Of a DNA stretch of 64,000 nt, positions 63,641 through 64,000 are shown one piece after another. Source of the stretch: Psychrobacter urativorans. Its GTDB lineage: Bacteria > Pseudomonadota > Gammaproteobacteria > Pseudomonadales > Moraxellaceae. The stretch covers positions 124,001 through 188,000 of the forward strand of contig NZ_CAJHBT010000001.1 in NCBI RefSeq assembly GCF_904846675.1, in the 5' to 3' direction. A program made the translations under genes and the position numbers. The notes below the pieces were generated by a model. It was given only the letters and a program-made list of their open reading frames with translations. It made no database searches and was not told where the DNA came from. How positions within the stretch are numbered: the stretch's first letter is position 1; every line of letters starts with the position of its first letter.

Positions 63641-64000
63641 GTACTTTCCTCTTTGATAGCCTACCGGACAAAATTTATTGGCTTTTATTATGGGTTTTAG
63701 TCATACCTATCTTTAAACTATTACCTTAGCGCTATCAAGGTTTTCTTGCGACCTTAGCAGCAAATAAGGCTTATTTTACCCCGCCTTTACGCTTTATTCT
63801 TGACCTTGCTTGCTACCTATCCGGCCATTCTATTTGCAACCTTTCTATCTATATAGTACGCCCATTCATGAATGAACAATGCATAATTTGCAGAAAGTTT
63901 TTATCAGCTGCAGGTTAATAAAAAAGGGTCGAACACCATGATTAAAGATAACTTAATATAGCTTATATCTAAAAGCTGCAATAACTGTGCCATTATTATA
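63641..64000. other. Region upstream of algR to the window end
   Basis: 360 AT-rich bases in which I find no coding start. A perfect 12-base palindrome CATTCATGAATG is at 63863-63874. No algZ coding sequence is visible; it could lie beyond the window. Confidence 0.45.

Noticed and set aside
63863..63874. CATTCATGAATG palindrome upstream of algR as an operator
   Set aside because: A 12-base palindrome alone in AT-rich sequence 220 bases from the gene is too weak to claim.

Overview
The window is ordinary-looking chromosomal DNA of a gammaproteobacterium, most likely a Psychrobacter or close relative (Moraxellaceae). The grounds are the AT-rich base composition, the gltA // sdhCDAB-sucAB-lpdA-sucCD block, the pgm / ugd-like / gpi / galU / galE sugar block resembling the conserved flank of Acinetobacter capsule loci, the hemCDX-algR order shared with pseudomonads, and RibBX in place of a full RibBA. 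The genus is inferred from gene content and recall, not from a search. I saw no tRNA, rRNA, CRISPR array, insertion sequence, prophage or plasmid gene.

Layout. 1-4060: a lone CHMI-family isomerase, YbaK and PlsB. 4100-9112: EttA, then a ferredoxin-type reductase and a membrane fatty-acid desaturase that look like an electron-transfer pair. 9121-10883: a tandem pair of tiny GNAT proteins, a structured RNA-like leader and a pterin carbinolamine dehydratase. 10907-14832: a 51-residue DUF1328 membrane protein, a saccharopine-dehydrogenase-like protein and two secreted proteins of unknown function. 15098-19369: Tex, OmpR with no EnvZ beside it, the decayed 5' end of a CobW-type GTPase gene, and a DksA-type zinc finger. 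19551-21963: yciK-mupP-ubiG. 22408-31261: DsbA, DarP, RapZ, the panC-panB-folK-pcnB cluster, a ComEA-like protein and MazG. 31505-38312: sugar-nucleotide precursor genes. 38435-54131: the TCA block. 54256-59010: an unknown lipoprotein, an HExxH protein, RarA and RibBX. 59167-63640: thioesterase, HemX, HemD, HemC and AlgR.

How the genes work together. The TCA block encodes citrate synthase, succinate dehydrogenase, the 2-oxoglutarate dehydrogenase complex with its own E3, and succinyl-CoA synthetase. gltA is divergent from the rest across a 1.0 kb gap. The sugar block makes glucose-1-P, UDP-glucose and UDP-galactose. PanB and PanC make pantothenate. HemC and HemD make uroporphyrinogen III.

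Nothing here is convincingly a wholly new system. The observations most worth checking are: the CobW-like remnant whose P-loop is overwritten by a near-perfect quasi-palindrome; a UDP-sugar dehydrogenase homologue lacking its catalytic Cys and Lys; a PcnB whose roughly 380-residue disordered tail repeats an arginine motif; inverted repeats in five of the six long gaps between TCA genes; and a multi-helix RNA candidate ending in a U-run upstream of the pterin dehydratase gene. All function calls rest on reading motifs and family resemblance by eye; no database search was run.
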